Made by a program: the position numbers and the translations under genes
Shown: positions 51,401-60,385 of the stretch, one piece after another
Layout: each line of letters opens with the position of its first letter
How positions within the stretch are numbered: the first letter of the stretch is position 1
The notes under the pieces: model-generated
Told to the model about the DNA's origin: nothing
The model's database searches: none
Seen by the model: the letters and a program-made list of their open reading frames with translations, nothing else
DNA from: Akkermansia muciniphila
GTDB taxonomy: Bacteria; Verrucomicrobiota; Verrucomicrobiia; Limisphaerales; BJHT01
Assembly (NCBI GenBank): GCA_945861535.1
Contig: CAMAUZ010000001.1
Span: 62,001 to 126,000, forward strand
Length of the DNA stretch: 64,000 nucleotides
Direction: 5' to 3'

Positions 51401-53087
51401 TGGCCGGGTGCTGGTGATGGGTGGACGCGGGGCCGCAGGAGTGTTGCCGACCACGGAGATATATGACCCGGTGGCCGGCTCGTGGCGGCCGGGCTTGAAC
51501 ATGATTGCGGCGCGGGAACGATTCCCCGCGACCCTGCTTGGTGATGGGACGGTATTGGTCGCGGGTGGCAACGGAGCGGGCGGGGTGCCGCTCGCGGGGA
51601 CGGAGATTTACTCATCAGTCATGGGTACCTGGAGTGCGGCGGGTGGTCTGGCGGGGGCGCGGTTCGGGCATACGGGGACCTTGCTGCCGGATGGGCGCGT
51701 GTTGGTGGCGGCTGGCATGGGATCGGCCGCCGGCACGGCGCTCGCAACGGCGGAACTCTATCAGCCCGCGACGCGCACCTGGGCGGTCACCGGGAGTCTG
51801 ATGACGGCGCGACATTCTCACTTTGCCGTGAGTTTGTTGGATGGGCGCGTGCTGGCTGGAGGTGGCTTCAATGGGGCGGTGATCCAAAGTCTGGAGATGT
51901 TTGATGCCGCGAGCGGGCGTTGGACGGTGGCGGGATACCTCAATGCGGCGCGGCGGTATGCGACGGCTAATCTGCTGGATGACCGGCGGGTGCTGATTGC
52001 CGGCGGACTGACTGCGACCGGAGCGACCCAATCGACGGAGTTTTTCCTGCCGGTGATTGGTGCCTTTGTCAGGGATGGTAGCCTAAGTCTGGCGCGCTAT
52101 TCGCATACGGAAACTTTGCTGGCCGACGGTCGGGTGTTGGTGGCTGGCGGAGTAGGAAAAGGCCCCGTGATTCAATCATCGAGTGAGACGAGTGATGCGG
52201 AGGGGGAGGTGTGGACGCGGCGGGGTGATATGATTCAGCGTCGGTTTGGGCACGCGGCGGCATTGCTGGGGAACGGGCAGGTGCTGGTCGTCGGCGGCAA
52301 GGATGTTGGTTCGCTGGCGAGCGCGGAGTTATTCGATCCGGCCGGTGGAATGTGGCTTACAACGGGCTCGCTGCGGACACCGCGCCGTTATTTGACGGCG
52401 ACGACACTCAGTGATGGGCGGGTGCTGGTGGTGGGCGGGGTTGATCCTTCCGGAAGATATCCGGCCGGGGCGGAATTGTATGATCCGATCACCCAAGTAT
52501 GGAGTGACGGACCAAGCTTGGCGGCGGGACGTTTCTATCACACGGCGACCAAACTGGCGGATGGGCGGGTGTTGGTGGTGGGTGGAATCGGCAACGGTGG
52601 ACGGCTGCGGAGCGCGGAGTTGTTCCACCCGGTCACCGGTGCCTGGACGACAGTCGGGAGCACGAGTGTCGGGCACGAGCGGCACTCGGCGACGCTGCTC
52701 GACGACGGGCGCGTGCTGGTGGCGGGCGGCTTCGGTGACGCCGGGGCGCTGACGACGGCTGAGTTGTTCAATCCCGCGACTGGGACTTGGAGTGTGATCG
52801 GCCGGTTGCGGATGGCACGGGGCGCGCATACGGCCACGATGCTGGGGAGCGGGCGGGTGCTGGTAACTGGCGGCAGCGGTGGCGATGGCATCACCCTGTC
52901 ATCACTGGTGACGGCCGAAGTCTTCAATCCCATTTCAGCGAGCTGGGGACTGACCGGGGCGCTCGGGACAGCGAGGCATAATCACAGGGCGGTCTTGCTC
53001 AACAACGGACGGGTGCTGGTTACTGGCGGCATCCAGACTCCAGCCAACAACACGCTCTCGACCACGGAGCTGTATTTCAAACCGTAG
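45405..53087 (+). CDS. Giant exported M36 (fungalysin-type) metalloprotease with CBM/Fn3-like modules and 14 Kelch repeats
   Basis: 2560 residues. A hydrophobic export segment (WRRTWLLAGFLWFAVSFPLG) begins late, near residue 65. It is followed by a propeptide (about 90-360) and the M36 catalytic domain (about 390-745) with H558-E-Y-T-H562 and the third zinc ligand E585 in GMGEGWSDF. Next come a beta-sandwich (about 765-865), three copies of a WWKVSSES-type carbohydrate-binding or MAM-like module, interleaved with three Fn3-like domains (FEYGLTT-x-YG ... YHYRI), two further beta domains (about 1556-1880) and 14 Kelch units (DGRVLVVGG pattern) from about residue 1883 to the end. Secreted and probably surface-associated; the substrate is likely protein. 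No sorting motif is visible at the C-terminus. Confidence 0.93.
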   Translation: MKLLTRLSTYNSATNSFLATGISAAESPTEKDSLPVPTRVGTIARGVELGSGGTVVGNAPSWRRTWLLAGFLWFAVSFPLGAVHEPEHPRLPNLDARIAAKPVTVGQSNAVVNLRARLPQAAVQFDLLTGSPKLILARDGFLSGKNGLGRGVSAAAVRAFAPGDPLLPTKAFLQEHRGLFGHGPEALGAARITRDYVAKHNRLHTVIWQQQVDGIPVHEGVLMAHTTAKGELVNLASRFLADPVRAANNGTSNRAALLANPGITPRQAIALAAAAVGETVTATAVMAVEARSSGAEKYQRFRHPRLPGETHARLVWLPLNGTALRLCWDIVLTSKQRGEMFRLLVDAASGKVHVRQGLTEYISDATYRVYTSDSPSPFSPSHPTPQTNLPPLVARSLVTLKALNLTASPKGWIYDGLNETLGNNVDAHLDINSDDQPDLPRPQGSPFRVFDFPLDLTKPPSAYQDAAVAQLFYWCNFMHDKLYELGFTEAAGNFQTENFNRGGVGNDALQADAQDGGGVNNANMSTPPDGLAPRMQMYVFDHPAPGRDGDLDAEVIIHEYTHGLSNRRVGGGVGISALQTAGMGEGWSDFYALALLSQSGDNVNGNYAIGGYVLQDYYAGIRRFPYSTDRTINPLTLRDIDPSSGSTNASGQVHNQGEVWCVILWEARANLISKYGWAVGNQLILQLVTDGMELCPVNPNFIQARDGILQADLINSGGANQSELWAAFAKRGMGINAVTPESYTTFGVVESFDPADALRIQPDLSFVTSGGRGGPFQPVSQSYTLSNAGPSSLSWTAAKTQPWVSVSASNGALAPGEVITVTISLSDTAATLSSGGYSDTVTFTDLSSGISLTRAVRLTINPSLTEALDDPNRTWITGGSAPWTGQFVTTHDGLHAAESGPISDREESWMETTVAGPGALSFWWKVSSESNFDNLRFYVNGSQQGVGISGETDWQQWTVDLPSGSQTLRWQYSKDFSFSRGLDRAWVDQVLLSQAPSVSTGDATLMGSSAATFNGLVNSHGLVTAVMFEYGLTTNYGNSVMAIPSPVFDSVSVAVSAAVNGLTAGVTYHYRITAANSEGSSVGADAFFVLPVDLAAALDLPGLIWNTGGGAPWMVQTNVTVDGGYAAQSGAIGVGEESWMETTIMGPGVLSYWWKVSSESGFDYLEIYLNGVLQNGRISGEVDWQLQRIELPAGPQTVRWRYVKDGAVSGGSDSAWVDQITFIPMPYVFTGPASPITSTEATLNGFVNANGKSTVVTFEYGEFPMLDNIVTAVPSPVVGSDTTSVSAVIRGLRPDTYYAYRLKGVNRNGAGTGSYEIFVTPSPGPIVTTDSATAVTASGATLNGMANANGKPTAVTFDYGLTIDYGSTITAEPSTATGLTNTSVSAIVTGLMPGRTYHYRIRGVNEDATTTGADATLTVGVELAEALDTPGRTWTMGGDLPWVGQVAVTLDGVDAGQSGTIRSGQESWMETTVTGPGLLSFWSKVPAEFGFDSLEFSVNGGLQSVSFGGASDWRYQSLRLPAGNQTLRWRYVKDPGFTSNPSSAWVDLVSFSPDIQLVWGAISSPQVVGVPFAVTISAATPDGLATNFTGPVSLSGLIAGEGTNNTLLGGVSRPESENSGTFTLGYSFTPNADLVVTHVRHYAGTKVSLWTESGTLLAAREVVSVPETWVETPLATSVSLTAGATYRVGVLTGGDRYYFGFDLPGIFTDGTIVQSYHSETDRFPDISNGLRWPFVDLRYTVGTSLPVAISPMVSGNFVNGVWTGNVTVLAAATNLSLLADDGSGHAGNSSPFSVINARVPQVITFSPVRDRVQGEASFELLATASSGLPVSYTVTTGVATVTGSVVSVTGPGTVTIRVTQAGNGSYLAAPAVERSFSVVNPAVQLAGTLSGPRYGHTATRLLDGTLVVVGGTNGSAALATAEWFNPSAGVWVAKGSMATGRYRHSATLLANGKVLVVGGTTTGASLTTAELYDPATGRWSATAGLSAARQNHEAVRLPDGRVLVMGGRGAAGVLPTTEIYDPVAGSWRPGLNMIAARERFPATLLGDGTVLVAGGNGAGGVPLAGTEIYSSVMGTWSAAGGLAGARFGHTGTLLPDGRVLVAAGMGSAAGTALATAELYQPATRTWAVTGSLMTARHSHFAVSLLDGRVLAGGGFNGAVIQSLEMFDAASGRWTVAGYLNAARRYATANLLDDRRVLIAGGLTATGATQSTEFFLPVIGAFVRDGSLSLARYSHTETLLADGRVLVAGGVGKGPVIQSSSETSDAEGEVWTRRGDMIQRRFGHAAALLGNGQVLVVGGKDVGSLASAELFDPAGGMWLTTGSLRTPRRYLTATTLSDGRVLVVGGVDPSGRYPAGAELYDPITQVWSDGPSLAAGRFYHTATKLADGRVLVVGGIGNGGRLRSAELFHPVTGAWTTVGSTSVGHERHSATLLDDGRVLVAGGFGDAGALTTAELFNPATGTWSVIGRLRMARGAHTATMLGSGRVLVTGGSGGDGITLSSLVTAEVFNPISASWGLTGALGTARHNHRAVLLNNGRVLVTGGIQTPANNTLSTTELYFKP
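51055..53085 (+). repeat. Fourteen in-frame Kelch repeats encoded in the giant protease gene
   Basis: Each unit is about 48 codons and encodes ARxxHTATLLxDGRVLVVGG followed by a TAELYDPATGxW block. I count 14 DG-x-VLV-x-GG cores. Fourteen would suit two seven-bladed propellers, though this is an inference from number only. Confidence 0.85.
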
Positions 53088-53316
53088 AGTTGGTGCCGGC
53101 CGCCGCCCGGCCCGGGCTGATGGGGGAACAGGGCCGGGGGGCTGGCTGGCTCCAGGATGGGCTTATCGCAGGGGCTATGTCGTATTCAGGCGGGCCGGGC
53201 GATACCGTCAACCGGAGTACTTGGAGCGCGGGGTGTGGGCCGGGAAATGGCTTGGAAACCAGGGGGTGGCTGCGAAGGATGCGGCCCGTTTTTTGTTTCA
53301 GTCTTAGAACACACGT

Positions 53317-54066
53317 ATGAACAGATCGAGCATGGTTTTGGTGACGGGTTCGGCGGGGCGGGTGGGGCAGACGGTGGTGGGTGAGCTGCTGGCGCGGGGG
53401 CAGGCGGTGCGCGGGTTTGACCGGGTGCCGACGCCGGGCGTGGCGGATTCGGTGGTCGGGAATATTGCGGACATCGAGGCGTGCGCGCGGGCGTGTGCGG
53501 GGGCGCATACGTTGGTGCATCTGGCGGCGACGCCGGATGATGATGATTTCATGTCGCGGCTGTTGCCGGACAACATCGTGGGTTTTTACAACATCATGGA
53601 GGCGGCGCGGTTGGCGGGCGTGCGGCGGTTGGTGTTGCCGAGCAGCGGGCAGGTGAGCTGGTGGCGCGCGCTGGCCGGGCCGTGGCCGATTCATCCCGAT
53701 GAACCGGTCGCGCCGAAATACTGGTACGCGGCGACGAAGATGTTCATGGAGTCGATCGGGCGCAGTTACAGCGAGATGCACGGGCAGAGCGTGATCGTGG
53801 CGCGGCTGGGGTGGTGCCCGCGCACGCGGGCGCAGGTGGCGGAGATCGCGGCCTCGGAGTGGGCGCAGGATGTGTATCTGAGTCCGGGGGATTCGGGGCG
53901 ATTCTTTGCGTGCGCGGTGGAGGCGCCGGAGGAGTTGAAGTTCGCGATCGTGTATGCAACGAGCCAGCCGAATCACATTCTCCGTTATGATTTGGAGCCG
54001 ACGAAACGGCTGCTGGGTTTCGCGCCGCAGGAGCGCTGGCCGCAGGGGATTGAGATTGTGAAGTGA
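53317..54066 (+). CDS. NAD-dependent epimerase/dehydratase family protein
   Basis: The 249-residue protein is an extended SDR: cofactor loop VLVTGSAGRVGQ at residues 7-18, G-F-D-R after strand 2 (NAD-type), VHLAATP, LVLPSSGQVSWW and the catalytic YWYAATK. Length and the N-terminal T-G-S-A-G-R-V-G resemble uronate dehydrogenases of sugar-acid catabolism. That fits the enolase-superfamily dehydratase at the left end, but the exact substrate is not shown. The 230 bases before it hold nothing recognisable. Confidence 0.87.
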   Translation: MNRSSMVLVTGSAGRVGQTVVGELLARGQAVRGFDRVPTPGVADSVVGNIADIEACARACAGAHTLVHLAATPDDDDFMSRLLPDNIVGFYNIMEAARLAGVRRLVLPSSGQVSWWRALAGPWPIHPDEPVAPKYWYAATKMFMESIGRSYSEMHGQSVIVARLGWCPRTRAQVAEIAASEWAQDVYLSPGDSGRFFACAVEAPEELKFAIVYATSQPNHILRYDLEPTKRLLGFAPQERWPQGIEIVK

Positions 54067-54074
54067 GCGTAGGG

Positions 54075-54295
54075 GAAAGGCCAAAGCTCAAAGCTCAAAG
54101 TTCAAAGCTCAAGGGAATGGCCAAGAGACAAGCTCCAGCCGTTGCCCAACGAGTAACGGGATCGGGCATTTATTCCGTCTGTCGGCTTGGGTGGTTCGCT
54201 TTGCGGTCCGATTTTCGCCAATTCCATCGTCGTTTGGGTTCCGGAACCCGTTTGACCCTTGTTCCTTCCCTTGAACTTTGAGCTTTGGGCTTTCC
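54075..54295. repeat. Inverted-repeat element family E, copy 3
   Basis: Left arm GGCCAAAGCTCAAAGCTCAA, then AGTTCAAAGCTCAAGGG; right arm CCCTTGAACTTTGAGCTTTG, then GGCTTTCC. The left end begins nine bases after the epimerase stop, and the element reaches to 79 bases before the MoxR ATG. Confidence 0.88.
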
Positions 54296-54373
54296 CTCCC
54301 ACCGAGCTTTCCCCTTGTTTGCCCGGGGGGCGCGCCGTAGCGTCCGCCTCCTTGCACAGCCATTGATTCCATT

Positions 54374-55442
<1,069 letters not shown>

Positions 55443-55450
<8 letters not shown>

Positions 55451-56357
55451 AGTCGCCAGTCCCAGTTTTCTCGATCCGGCGGTGCTCGCGCGGCTGCAGC
55501 ATCTGCCGCTGGTCACGCGCTTCGCGATGGAGGGCAGCATCTCGGGGCATCACAAAAGCCCGCATCGCGGATCGAGCGTCGAGTTCGCGGAATATCGCAA
55601 CTACGCGCCCGGCGACGACATCCGCCGGCTCGATTGGCGCGTGTTTGGCCGCACCGACCGGTTTTTCATGAAAGAGTTCGAGGCCGACACCAACCTGCGG
55701 TGTTACCTCGTCGTGGATCTCAGCGCGTCGATGGGTTTCACGGGACGACACGGGAGCAAGTTCAATTACGCGCGCAAGGTTGCGGGCACGCTGGGCTATC
55801 TGGCCGTGCAGCAGGGCGACGCCGCCGGGCTGGTGTGCGCGGGCGAAACGCCGCCGATCGAACTGCCGCCGCGGCGTAATCCGGCGCACTTGCAGGAGAT
55901 TTTCAACACGCTCGGCCGCGTCGCGCCCGCCGGTCCGACGGTGCTGACGAAGGTGCTGCACGAACTGGCGGAGAAGATTCGCCGCCGCGCGCTGGTGATC
56001 GTGATTTCCGATTTCTTCACCGAGGTCGAGCCGCTGCTGGAGGCGTTCCAACATCTGCGTTTTCAGAAGCACGATCTGGCGGTGTTCCAACTATTGGACC
56101 GGATGGAGAGCGATTTCAAATTCGACCGGCCGGTGCGCTTCGTGGATCTCGAAAGCCCCTTCAGCATGGTCACCGAACCGGCGATCGTGCGGGAGGAATA
56201 CCTCCGCGAGTTCCGCCGGCATGGGGAGCGGCTGCGCGGCGGCTGCCTCGAGTTCAACGCCGACTACCGCCCGGTACACACCGATGCGGACTACGAGCCG
56301 GTGCTCGCGCAATTCCTCACCGAGCGGGCGCAAGGCGCGGTCGGTGGCGGACGGTGA
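55443..56357 (+). CDS. DUF58 (vWA-like) protein
   Basis: The 304-residue protein starts at GTG 55443, overlapping the MoxR gene by 8 bp, so the two are translationally coupled. DUF58 core: FAEYRNYAPGDDIRRLDWRV, RFFMKEFEADTNLRCYLVVD and the MIDAS-like D-x-S-x-S motif in VVDLSASMGF. Usually the operon continues with BatA-type vWA membrane proteins; here the next gene is an unrelated aldo/keto reductase 470 bases away. Confidence 0.95.
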
Positions 56358-56407
56358 GCCGTCGTTTCGCCGCCGCGAGGAGCGCCTTGGAAACGGCAGT
56401 CGGGTTC

Positions 56408-56554
56408 AACCACGAAAGACACGAAAGGCACGAAAAGCCCGAAAAAAAGGGCGGAAGCGTGGTGGATCGATATCCGAATAACTCGTTCTCCAGGTGACAA
56501 CCCCCGAATTCCGCAAGCCCTTCTCCTTTCGTGCCTTTCGTGTCTTTCGTGGTT
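56408..56554. repeat. Inverted-repeat element family J
   Basis: Perfect 28-bp arms, containing CCACGAAAGACACGAAAGGC on the left and GCCTTTCGTGTCTTTCGTGG on the right, around a 91-base centre. It separates the MoxR-DUF58 pair from the aldo/keto reductase gene. The remaining 270 bases before that gene show nothing recognisable. Confidence 0.9.
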
Positions 56555-56825
56555 CCGACTGCTTTTTCTAGGATCAATGTTGCGGAAATTTGGGTCCGTG
56601 TGCGCGGCGCGTGGGGTTACCTTCCGTCCTTCGCCGCTGCGGCAAGCCATGGCCGACCGGCCAATCGAGCCGGAGTGCCCGAAGGAGAGCCCGGTCCCAA
56701 GATTCCGGCCGGTGCATCGGTGAAACGTCGCACGGTCGGCTGGGGCCGGCCTGCGCTGGCGCGCGAGCAAAACCCCTTTCCATCCGCCGGCCCGGCCCCG
56801 TAGTTTCGCGCCCGATTACTGAGCC

Positions 56826-57752
56826 ATGAAAACCATTTTGCTGGGAAAAAGTTCGTTGCGTTCGAGTCGTCTGGCCTACGGCTGCTGGCGCATTGCGCCG
56901 ACCGAGGAGGCGGGGCGGACGCTGGGTCGCGCTGCGATTCTGGCGGCGTACGAGGCCGGCTACACGTTGTTCGACCATGCGGACATTTATTGCGACGGGC
57001 GCGCGGAACAGGCGTTTGGTGCGGTGTTGCGTGACGTGCCGGAGCTGCGCGCGGGCGTCGTCATTGCCACCAAGTGCGGCATTCGCAAACCGGGCGAGCC
57101 GTCGCCGGACGCGCCGGTGCGTTACGATTTTTCCCGGTCGCACATTGTCTGGTCGTGCGAGCAGTCGCTGCGGCGGCTGGGGATCGAGACGATTGATTTG
57201 TACCAGTTGCACCGACCGGACTGGATGATGAATCCCGAGGAGGTTGCGGCGGCGTTCGCGCAGTTGCGCGAGCAGGGCAAGGTCCGCGAGTTCGGCGTGA
57301 GCAATTTCCGGCCGTCGCAGGTGACGGCGTTGCAGCGCGCGCTGCCCTTTCCTCTGGCGGTGAATCAGGTCGAGATCAGCCTGGCGTGCCTCGGCAGTTT
57401 CAACGACGGCACGCTGGATCAGTGTCTCGCGGAGCGGATCACGCCGCTGGCGTGGAGTCCGCTGGGCGGCGGTTTGCTGGCGGATGGCGCGCGGAAGTTG
57501 CTGCCTTCGCAAGAGCGCTACGACGTGACGCGAATCGTTGCGGAACTCGACGCGCAGGCGCGGACGCTCGGGACCACGCGCGGCAATGTCGCGCTGGCGT
57601 GGCTGCTGAAACATCCGGCCGGGATCGTGCCGTTGGTCGGCTCGACGAAGCCGGAAAAAATTCGCGAGGCCGCCGGGGCCGAGCCGGTCGAGCTGGCGCG
57701 CGAGCAGTGGTATCGGCTGTTGGAGGCTTCGCTCGGCGCGCCGTTGCCCTGA
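56826..57752 (+). CDS. Aldo/keto reductase
   Basis: The 308-residue TIM-barrel oxidoreductase has the catalytic tetrad in place: D in GYTLFDHADIY with Y, K in VIATKCG and H in DLYQLHRPDWM. Further family landmarks are GKVREFGVSNF, LAWSPLGGGLL and the C-terminal VGSTKPEKIREAAGA, which binds NADP(H). The pattern is close to the YdhF-type subgroup. It reduces or oxidises aldehydes and ketones; substrate unknown. Confidence 0.95.
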   Translation: MKTILLGKSSLRSSRLAYGCWRIAPTEEAGRTLGRAAILAAYEAGYTLFDHADIYCDGRAEQAFGAVLRDVPELRAGVVIATKCGIRKPGEPSPDAPVRYDFSRSHIVWSCEQSLRRLGIETIDLYQLHRPDWMMNPEEVAAAFAQLREQGKVREFGVSNFRPSQVTALQRALPFPLAVNQVEISLACLGSFNDGTLDQCLAERITPLAWSPLGGGLLADGARKLLPSQERYDVTRIVAELDAQARTLGTTRGNVALAWLLKHPAGIVPLVGSTKPEKIREAAGAEPVELAREQWYRLLEASLGAPLP

Positions 57753-57771
57753 GTCGAGCGCAGAAATTTTT

Positions 57772-58010
57772 CACCACGGATGGACACGGATAAACACGGA
57801 TGGGGAGGGGGCGGATTTTTTACGGGCGCGTGCGACCAGCAACCTCGGAGTGCGGCCGTGCTCGGCCGCAGCGACATCCGCCCGCACGGGGGCCGCAGGA
57901 ATCCGCTGAAGCCTCACGGCGCTTCACCTTGCTGCGCCCGCGGACGGGCGCACTCCGCACGCTGGTCCCGCCGCGTTCCCATCCGTGTTCATTCGCATCC
58001 CTTCGTGGTT
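57772..58010. repeat. Inverted-repeat element family K, copy 3, with element G3 nested inside
   Basis: Left arm CACCACGGATGGACACGGAT, then AAACACGGATGGG; right arm CCCATCCGTGTTCATTCGCA, then TCCCTTCGTGGTTTT. A complete family G element occupies 57846-57957 within its centre. Confidence 0.85.
57846..57957. repeat. Inverted-repeat element family G, copy 3
   Basis: Opposite orientation to the other copies: it starts CGGAGTGCGGCCGTGCTCGG and ends CCCGCGGACGGGCGCACTCC, with CGCTTCACCTTGCTGCGCC inside. It is nested inside element K3. Confidence 0.85.
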
Positions 58011-58052
58011 TTCAAACACCCCAGCCTTCGTTCGGATTAACCCGCATTCATC

Positions 58053-59096
58053 ATGTCCACCCCTGAACAACTCGGTTTTCACATGCCCGCGGAATGGGAG
58101 CGTCACGCCGGCACTTGGTTCACCTGGCCGCGGCCCGAAGGCATCAGTTTTCCCGACAAATACGAACCGGTGCCGGATGTCTATGCTGCCTTGATCCGCG
58201 AACTCGTCGCGGTCGAGGAGGTACACATCAATGTCTGGAATGCCGAGAAGGAGGCGTGGGTGCGCGGACTCTTGACCGCGCGGCGTGTACCGCTGGAGCG
58301 CGTGCGGTTTCATCATTTCCCGGCGTATGAACCGTGGTGCCGCGATCATGGACCGATTTTCGTGGTGCGCGAACGCGACGGTCGCCGGGAGCGCGCAGTG
58401 GTGGATTGGGCTTACAACGCGTGGGGCGGCAAGTATCCGCCGTTCGATCTCGACGACGCGGTGCCGCAACATGTCGCGAAGCTGCGCGGCCTGCCGTTGT
58501 TCTCGCCGGGCATCGTGATGGAAGGCGGCGCGCTCGAGGTGAACGGACGCGGCACGGTGCTCACGACGGAGGCGTGTCTGCTGAATCCCAATCGCAACCC
58601 GCATCTCAATCGCGCGCAGATCGAGCAGTATCTCCGCGATTATCTGGGCGTGACCAACGTGCTGTGGCTCGGCGACGGGATTGTCGGTGATGACACCGAC
58701 GGGCATGTGGATGACCTCACGCGGTTCGTCAACGCGACGACGGTGGTGACCGTCGTGGAGGAAGATCCGGCGGATGAAAACTACGCGTTGCTGCAGGACA
58801 ATCTGCTCCGGTTGCGCACGATGAAGGATCAGGACGGCGCGCCCTTGCGGATCGTCGAGTTGCCGATGCCGGGCGTGGTGGAATACGACGGACAGCGGCT
58901 GCCGGCGAGCTACGCGAATTTTTACATCGCGAACGAACTGGTGCTGGTGCCGACGTATCGGCATGCGAACGACCGGCGGGCGCTGGAGATTTTGCAGCGG
59001 GAGTTTCCGCAGCGGCGGGTGGTGGGGATTGATTCGACGGAGTTGATCTGGGGGCTGGGATCGTTCCATTGCATCAGCCAGCAGGAGCCGGTGTAG
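58053..59096 (+). CDS. aguA: Agmatine deiminase / peptidylarginine-deiminase-family enzyme
   Basis: The 347-residue protein matches agmatine deiminase (agmatine to N-carbamoylputrescine and ammonia), a step in putrescine synthesis. Family motifs: MPAEWERHAGTWFTWP near the N-terminus, WCRDHGPIFVV, WAYNAWGGKY, GIVMEGGALEVNG, GDDTDGHVDDLTRF with the catalytic His/Asp, SYANFYIANE and the C-terminal GLGSFHC with C340 as nucleophile. Length is typical (about 345-370). The carbamoylputrescine amidase gene is not in the window, so a broader role remains possible. Confidence 0.93.
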   Translation: MSTPEQLGFHMPAEWERHAGTWFTWPRPEGISFPDKYEPVPDVYAALIRELVAVEEVHINVWNAEKEAWVRGLLTARRVPLERVRFHHFPAYEPWCRDHGPIFVVRERDGRRERAVVDWAYNAWGGKYPPFDLDDAVPQHVAKLRGLPLFSPGIVMEGGALEVNGRGTVLTTEACLLNPNRNPHLNRAQIEQYLRDYLGVTNVLWLGDGIVGDDTDGHVDDLTRFVNATTVVTVVEEDPADENYALLQDNLLRLRTMKDQDGAPLRIVELPMPGVVEYDGQRLPASYANFYIANELVLVPTYRHANDRRALEILQREFPQRRVVGIDSTELIWGLGSFHCISQQEPV

Positions 59097-59190
59097 GAGC
59101 GGCGTGAGGAGATACCGAGCGCCAAGGGAAGGCGCAGCCTGGGGCCATCGGACCTGCGTGGGGCGCGGCAAGCGGACGGGCCGAGGCCGG

Positions 59191-59297
59191 GGTACCGCAG
59201 GCGTCCTCGCCTGCGAGTTCGGGCGGCGTCTCGCCGCCCGTTCCGCCTCGGGGCGACCCGCCCCGCGAACTCGCTGGCGAGACGCCCGCGGTACCCG
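59191..59297. repeat. Palindromic element family H, copy 2 (complete)
   Basis: GGGTACCGCAGGCGTCCTCG at the left pairs with CTGGCGAGACGCCCGCGGTA at the right, with GGGCGGCGTCTCGCCGCCCG in the centre. The half at 15738-15792 matches it. It lies in the 460-base space after aguA. Confidence 0.85.
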
Positions 59298-59307
59298 GGT
59301 GCAACCG

Positions 59308-59476
59308 TACGTTGGCAGACTCTGACCTTTTCTGCGCGAGAAGCGGACTGAGTCTCGGTGGCTGAATGGGGCGAGGTGCGTGGGACAGGAGCTTCGTGGC
59401 AAGCCGCGGCTCGGGGTGTTTCTGAGCGGGCCGCTCGCGGAGGGAGGTTAGAGTCTCCTTACGTCGTCTCCTACAA
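59308..59476. repeat. Inverted-repeat element family F, copy 4
   Basis: The right part (GCTCGCGGAGGGAGGTTAGA, then GTCTCCTTACGTCGTCTCCTAC) matches the other copies. The left arm is degraded (GTTGGCAGACTCTGACC). It directly follows element H2 and ends 80 bases before the hydrolase ATG. Confidence 0.72.
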
Positions 59477-59555
59477 CGATGGGAGCCGGCGCGCGGGACG
59501 CTCGCCGATTATCCGGCTTTGCCCACGCGCGGCTCCGGCGGTAATCATTGCGGAC

Positions 59556-60335
59556 ATGAAAACTACCCTTCTATTGCTTGCGGGAGTGCTCGTCGGCGCG
59601 GCCTCGGCACTGGCGGAAATCAATTTCAAACCCATTGAGTATCAACTTGGCGACACGATGCTCGAAGGCTTGCAGGTCGCGGACGGTGCCGTGGCGGGCA
59701 GGCGGCCGGCAGTGCTGATCGTGCATCAATGGCTGGGCCTCAGTGCTTACGAAAAGAAGCGTGCCGAGATGCTGGCGCAGCTCGGCTACAACGTGTTCGC
59801 GGTGGACATCTACGGGAAGGGCATCCGGCCCGCCACGCCGAAGGACGCCAGGCTGTTGGCCGGAAAATACAAGAGTGACCGCGCCTTGCTGCGATCACGG
59901 GTGGTGGCCGGCCTGGCGGTGCTGAAGAATCATCCGCTCACCGATCCGAAGCGCGTCGCGGCAATCGGGTATTGCTTTGGCGGCACGACGGTCATCGAGC
60001 TGGCGCGGGCGGGGGCGGAGGTGGCCGGAGTGGTGAGTTTTCACGGCGGGCTGGACAGCCTCACGCCCGACGATGGGAAGAAAATCCAGTGCCGAGTTTT
60101 GGCGTTGCACGGTGGCGATGATCCGTTTGTCGCGGCGAAGGACGTCGCGGCGTTCGCCGAGGAGATGCGGCAGGCGAAGGTGGACTGGCAGTTGTTCAGC
60201 TACGGCGGCGCGGTCCACAGCTTCACGGACTGGAATGCCGGCAACGACAACTCAAAAGGCGCGGCTTACAACGAGAAGGCGGACAAGCGCTCGTGGGAGG
60301 CGATGAAGGTATTCTTCGCAGAAATCTTCCGGTGA
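59556..60335 (+). CDS. Exported dienelactone hydrolase-family protein
   Basis: ATG 59556 gives 259 residues with a signal peptide (LLLLAGVLVGAASALA). Core motifs: PAVLIVHQWLGLSAYEKKRA, FAVDIYGKGI, the nucleophile elbow GYCFGG with C140 (Cys as in dienelactone hydrolases), VLALHGGDDPFV (acid) and GAVHSFTDW (His). The closest groups act on cyclic esters, but the export signal suggests an extracytoplasmic ester substrate. The upstream frame runs through repeat F4 and is not coding. Confidence 0.93.
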   Translation: MKTTLLLLAGVLVGAASALAEINFKPIEYQLGDTMLEGLQVADGAVAGRRPAVLIVHQWLGLSAYEKKRAEMLAQLGYNVFAVDIYGKGIRPATPKDARLLAGKYKSDRALLRSRVVAGLAVLKNHPLTDPKRVAAIGYCFGGTTVIELARAGAEVAGVVSFHGGLDSLTPDDGKKIQCRVLALHGGDDPFVAAKDVAAFAEEMRQAKVDWQLFSYGGAVHSFTDWNAGNDNSKGAAYNEKADKRSWEAMKVFFAEIFR

Positions 60336-60385
60336 GCCCGTGCGGTGAGCGTCGGTCGCGCATTGGATCGAGCCTCTGGAGGCCG

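Noticed and set aside
53088-53316. GC-rich palindromic-looking stretch after the giant protease
   Set aside because: Only short G/C runs; no convincing arms or T-run, so no terminator or element is called.
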